Shown: piece after piece, positions 61,228 through 64,000 of the stretch
How the letters are laid out: every line of letters begins with the position of its first letter
Numbering within the stretch: the first letter of the stretch is position 1
From: Paenibacillus artemisiicola
GTDB taxonomy: Bacteria; Bacillota; Bacilli; Paenibacillales; Paenibacillaceae
Length of the DNA stretch: 64,000 nucleotides
Assembly: GCF_017652985.1 (NCBI RefSeq)
Contig: NZ_JAGGDJ010000003.1
Location: 424,308-488,307 of the forward strand
Direction of reading: 5' to 3'
The notes under the pieces: model-generated
Seen by the model: only the letters and a program-made list of their open reading frames with translations
Told to the model about the DNA's origin: nothing
The model's database searches: none
Position numbers and translations under genes: made by a program

Positions 61228-62100
61228 ATGACGATACAGTGGTTTCCCGGCCACATGACGAGAGCAAGAAGGGAAATCCAAGAGAAGCTGAAATTGATCG
61301 ATATCGCGATCGAGCTTCTGGATGCCCGCGTACCGCTTTCGAGCCGGAACCCGATGGTGGACGAGATTTTGCACGGCAAGCCGCGGTTGATCCTGCTGAA
61401 CAAGGCGGATTTGGCCGATGCGCGGACGACGGAGCTGTGGCGGGCGCATTTTGCGAACTTAGGCTATGCCAGCCTGGCGATCGACGCTTCGACGGGCAGC
61501 CGGGTGAATGAAATTCCGGCCAAGGTGCGAGAACTGCTGCACGAGAAGATTGCCCGGCAAATTGCCAAAGGCATGACGCCGCGCGCGGTGCGCGGACTGA
61601 TCGTCGGCATCCCGAACGTCGGCAAATCGACGCTGATCAACCGGCTCGCGGGCCGGAACATCGCGGCGACCGGGGATCGCCCGGGCGTCACGAAAGGCCA
61701 GCAGTGGATCAAGGTCGGCACGGAAATGGAGCTGCTCGATACGCCGGGGATTTTGTGGCCGAAGTTCGAGGATCAGCTCGTCGGCTACAAGCTGGCGATG
61801 ACCGGAGCGATCAAGGAACAGGTGCTGAACGTGGAGGACGTGGCGTTCTTCGCGATCAAGGAGCTGGCGGGCCGCTATTGGGACGCGCTCGCGGAACGCT
61901 TCGGCCTGACGGAGCCGCCGCGGGATCCGGAGGATAATCAGGAGCTCGTGCGCGTCATGGAAGACATCGGGCGCAAGCGGGGCTGCCTCGTCAGCGGCGG
62001 CCGCGTCGATTTGGAGAAAGCGTCGGGCATTATTTTGCGCGAGCTGCGCGCGGGGAACTTGGGCCGCATCACGCTCGAGTCGCCGGAAGATGCGCGTTAA
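61228..62100 (+). CDS. rbgA: Ribosome biogenesis GTPase RbgA
   Basis: 290 residues; late 50S assembly GTPase (YlqF). Circularly permuted motifs: G4 NKADL, then G1 [14 protein letters not shown] and G3 [11 protein letters not shown] 61228 ([17 protein letters not shown]) matches the family start, with GAGGTG ten bases upstream; ATG 61219 is too near that site. Confidence 0.95.
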   Translation: MTIQWFPGHMTRARREIQEKLKLIDIAIELLDARVPLSSRNPMVDEILHGKPRLILLNKADLADARTTELWRAHFANLGYASLAIDASTGSRVNEIPAKVRELLHEKIARQIAKGMTPRAVRGLIVGIPNVGKSTLINRLAGRNIAATGDRPGVTKGQQWIKVGTEMELLDTPGILWPKFEDQLVGYKLAMTGAIKEQVLNVEDVAFFAIKELAGRYWDALAERFGLTEPPRDPEDNQELVRVMEDIGRKRGCLVSGGRVDLEKASGIILRELRAGNLGRITLESPEDAR

Positions 62101-62512
62101 GGAGAACGGCTGCCTTGTATAGACGGGGCGGCCGTTTTTTGTTGGCATGCGGAGTTGAAAGGCGGCGCGAGAAGCAAGAAGCAGCTTTGGAGATGGAGGC
62201 AAGCGCATTAAGGCATCTAAGAAGCGGGCCGAAAGCGACCCAGGGAGCTTTAGCTACTTGTTCGTTTGCGCGGATTTGCCAGCCATCATTCAAGCTCAAG
62301 GTCATGACAAACGAGGCGGCGCTTGCGATAATAGAGGAACGCGAAACCGCTTGCCCGTGTACCGTACATAATTGCTTGGAGAAGCGTTTTCGGATATTGA
62401 TATAGCGAAGATCCGGCAGGCATGGGGAGAGATCTATCGGGATCCGCCGGATGGACGGGACATGCAGACGCGGCCCTTAGGCGTCGCGTTGGTGGAGGGA
62501 GGAGAGAACGGC
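62101..62512. other. Intergenic stretch between rbgA and rnhB
   Basis: Begins with a terminator (AACGGC...GCCGTTTTTT, 62104-62140). The remainder has no supported gene; the rnhB frame is open from TTG 62372, but no family similarity is evident before 62513. Confidence 0.5.
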
Positions 62513-63127
62513 ATGTTGGAAGAATTCGAGAAGCCGTTATGGGAGCAAGGCATCCGCGGCATCGCCGGCATCGACGAGGTGGGACGGGGATGCCTGTTCG
62601 GCGACGTGGTGGCGGCTGCCGTCATTTTGCCGGAAGGATTGGTGCTGGAAGGGGTCAACGATTCCAAGAAGCTGACGGAGAAGAAGCGGGAGGCCTTATA
62701 TTGGCAGATCGTCGACTGCGCGGAAGCCTGGTCGGTCGCCCGCGTCGACGCCGCGACGGTGGATGCGATCAACATAAAACAGGCCGCGCGGCTGGCGATG
62801 AAGCAAGCCGTCGCGTCGCTGGGCGTTCAACCGGCTTACTTGCTCGTCGATGCCGAGAAGGTGGACGTCGACGTGCCGCAGGAGGCGATCGTCAAAGGGG
62901 ACGCAAGAAGCCAATCCATCGCCGCGGCATCCATTCTCGCGAAGGTGACGCGGGACCGGCTGTGCTGCGACGAATGGGATAAGCTGTATCCCGACTACGG
63001 CATTGCGATACATAAAGGGTACGCCACGAAGCTGCACCGCGAGAAGCTGCTCGCCTACGGCCCTAGCCCGATGCACCGGCAAAGCTTCCTCGGCAAGCTG
63101 TTTGCGGAGCAGCAGGCATTGTTTTAA
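62513..63127 (+). CDS. rnhB: Ribonuclease HII
   Basis: Removes ribonucleotides from DNA. About 204 residues from ATG 62513 (GGAGGGAGGAG upstream); TTG 62372 would add 47 and B. subtilis RnhB also has an N-terminal extension, so both are possible. Catalytic motif DEVGRG is intact, but the next residues read CLFGDVV instead of the usual P-L-A-G-P-V-V. NDSKKLTEKKRE, KGDARSQSIAAASILAKVTRD and HKGYATKLH match the family. Confidence 0.9.
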   Translation: MLEEFEKPLWEQGIRGIAGIDEVGRGCLFGDVVAAAVILPEGLVLEGVNDSKKLTEKKREALYWQIVDCAEAWSVARVDAATVDAINIKQAARLAMKQAVASLGVQPAYLLVDAEKVDVDVPQEAIVKGDARSQSIAAASILAKVTRDRLCCDEWDKLYPDYGIAIHKGYATKLHREKLLAYGPSPMHRQSFLGKLFAEQQALF

Positions 63128-63393
63128 GGAGCCGGAAGAAAGACGGCGCTTAAGCGATGCGGATGCAACGATGGCACGCTGGGTGATTGCGTGAAGGGAT
63201 GATTGCGTAATTGCGTGATGGTGGTCGTAGGCTTGGATTCTGCGGCCGATCTCATAGGCTCTGTGCAGTAGACCGTTGCGCGACGCGTATTCGGCCATTG
63301 ATTTGCCGCGCATGCGGCGGGGGGTTCAGCCGGGCGGCGGTTTGGCCGATAAAAGGGCTATAGGTTTTGCGCAAGCGGAAGGAAGTGCGGCAC

Positions 63394-64000
63394 ATGTCGA
63401 TGTCGATCGGACAATTAATGAAAGGCTTGGTCGGCGATGCGCAGGCCGGGGACGTCCGCGCGCTCGAGCTGAAGGCGGGGCAAAAGGTGCGCGGCGTGCT
63501 GGTGAAGATGACCGGCGACCAGGAAGGCATCGTGCAAATCAACGGCGTGGCCGTCCAGGCGAAGCTGGACGCGCCGCTCGAGCCCGGCAAGGCGGTGCTG
63601 CTCCAGGTGCAGCCGGAATCCGCTGACGGCGCGCTCGTGCTGAAGCAGGCGGAGCCGGATGCCGGCCCGGCGCCTGAGGCGAGCGTCAAGGCGTGGATCC
63701 AGGCGCTCGGGCTGCCGGATACGAAAGCGTCCGCGTCGCTGGTCGCCGAGCTGCGGAATGACGGGCTCGCCTTGACCCGCGACGCGGCGAGTCAATTCAA
63801 AGCCGCGCTGGCCGCCCTGCCTGCCGGCGGCGATGCGCAGTCTTGGCTGCGGGCGGCCGCGCTGGCGTTCAAGCGCGGCCTGCCGATGACGGGCGCGACG
63901 ATCGGCGCGCTTCAGCAGGTGCTTGCCGGGCCGCCGGCGCACGCGCTGCTGGACGCGCTGGAGGCCGGGCTTGCCGCTTGGCGCGGCACGGGCGCGGAGC
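63394..64000 (+). CDS. YlqG-position hypothetical protein, cut by the window edge
   Basis: An open frame with no stop to the end of the window (at least 202 residues). ATG 63394 follows GGAAGGAAG; product begins MSMSIGQLMKGLVGDAQAGD, then a beta-rich part (KVRGVLVKMTGDQEGIVQING) and Ala/Leu-rich helices. Position after rnhB matches ylqG of Bacillus, whose product is uncharacterised and resembles flagellar hook-length-control proteins in composition. The rest lies outside. Confidence 0.7.
   Translation, partial: MSMSIGQLMKGLVGDAQAGDVRALELKAGQKVRGVLVKMTGDQEGIVQINGVAVQAKLDAPLEPGKAVLLQVQPESADGALVLKQAEPDAGPAPEASVKAWIQALGLPDTKASASLVAELRNDGLALTRDAASQFKAALAALPAGGDAQSWLRAAALAFKRGLPMTGATIGALQQVLAGPPAHALLDALEAGLAAWRGTGAE

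Overview
The window looks like the chromosome of a high-GC Paenibacillaceae (Cohnella/Paenibacillus-like). The reasons are a GC-rich Bacillota gene set in Bacillus subtilis order (rsmD-coaD-ylbJ-ylbM-ylbN-rpmF-fapR-plsX-fabD-fabG-acpP-rnc-smc-ftsY-ylxM-ffh-rpsP-khpA-rimM-trmD-rplS-lepB-rbgA-rnhB), strong AGGAGG ribosome sites, TPP and c-di-GMP riboswitches, FapR, DnaD and YlbJ-type sporulation proteins. Species cannot be named from sequence alone.

Layout. 0.1-6.4 kb: a membrane protein plus a short FtsH-like protease, 3-hydroxyacyl-CoA dehydrogenase coupled to acetate kinase, asnS and a DnaD-domain protein. 6.4-9.8 kb: a TPP-riboswitch operon encoding a thiamine/precursor ABC transporter with a small thiamine-binding protein. 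9.8-15.4 kb: TatD-like hydrolase, a Zur-like regulator, an MBL hydrolase, a large permease and a GH73-like glucosaminidase. 15.4-20.4 kb: small poorly characterised genes, including a c-di-GMP-I riboswitch in front of a 55-codon ORF, a frameshifted membrane-protein gene and a WGxxGxxG-CTERM protein.

20.8-29.9 kb is a 9-kb AT-rich integrated element bounded by exact 44-bp direct repeats; each repeat is itself an intrinsic terminator. It carries a tyrosine integrase, a long repressor without a LexA-type peptidase, a Cro-like protein, six matching operators, an excisionase-like HTH protein, a replication initiator with an embedded iteron/AT-rich origin, a DnaC-like loader whose Walker A loop is split by a 29-residue insertion, two tandem ArpU-like regulators, an unexplained dyad-repeat region, a Nudix protein, a GC-rich cos-like block, an HTH protein and an intact HK97-type major capsid protein. 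Portal, large terminase, protease, tail and lysis genes are absent. This resembles a phage-inducible chromosomal island (satellite) that brings only its own capsid protein, and it is the best candidate here for an undescribed system. A deleted prophage is the main alternative.

30.1-39.3 kb: a D-2-hydroxyacid dehydrogenase, a CidA/LrgB-like pair, a PrsA-like foldase and a complete Opp-type oligopeptide ABC operon. 39.4-64 kb: the conserved core block for rRNA methylation, CoA synthesis, tRNA modification, fatty-acid synthesis under FapR, RNase III, SMC, the SRP pathway, ribosomal proteins, signal peptidase, RbgA and RNase HII. It ends in an ORF (ylqG position) cut by the window edge. No tRNA, rRNA, IS element or CRISPR array was recognised.
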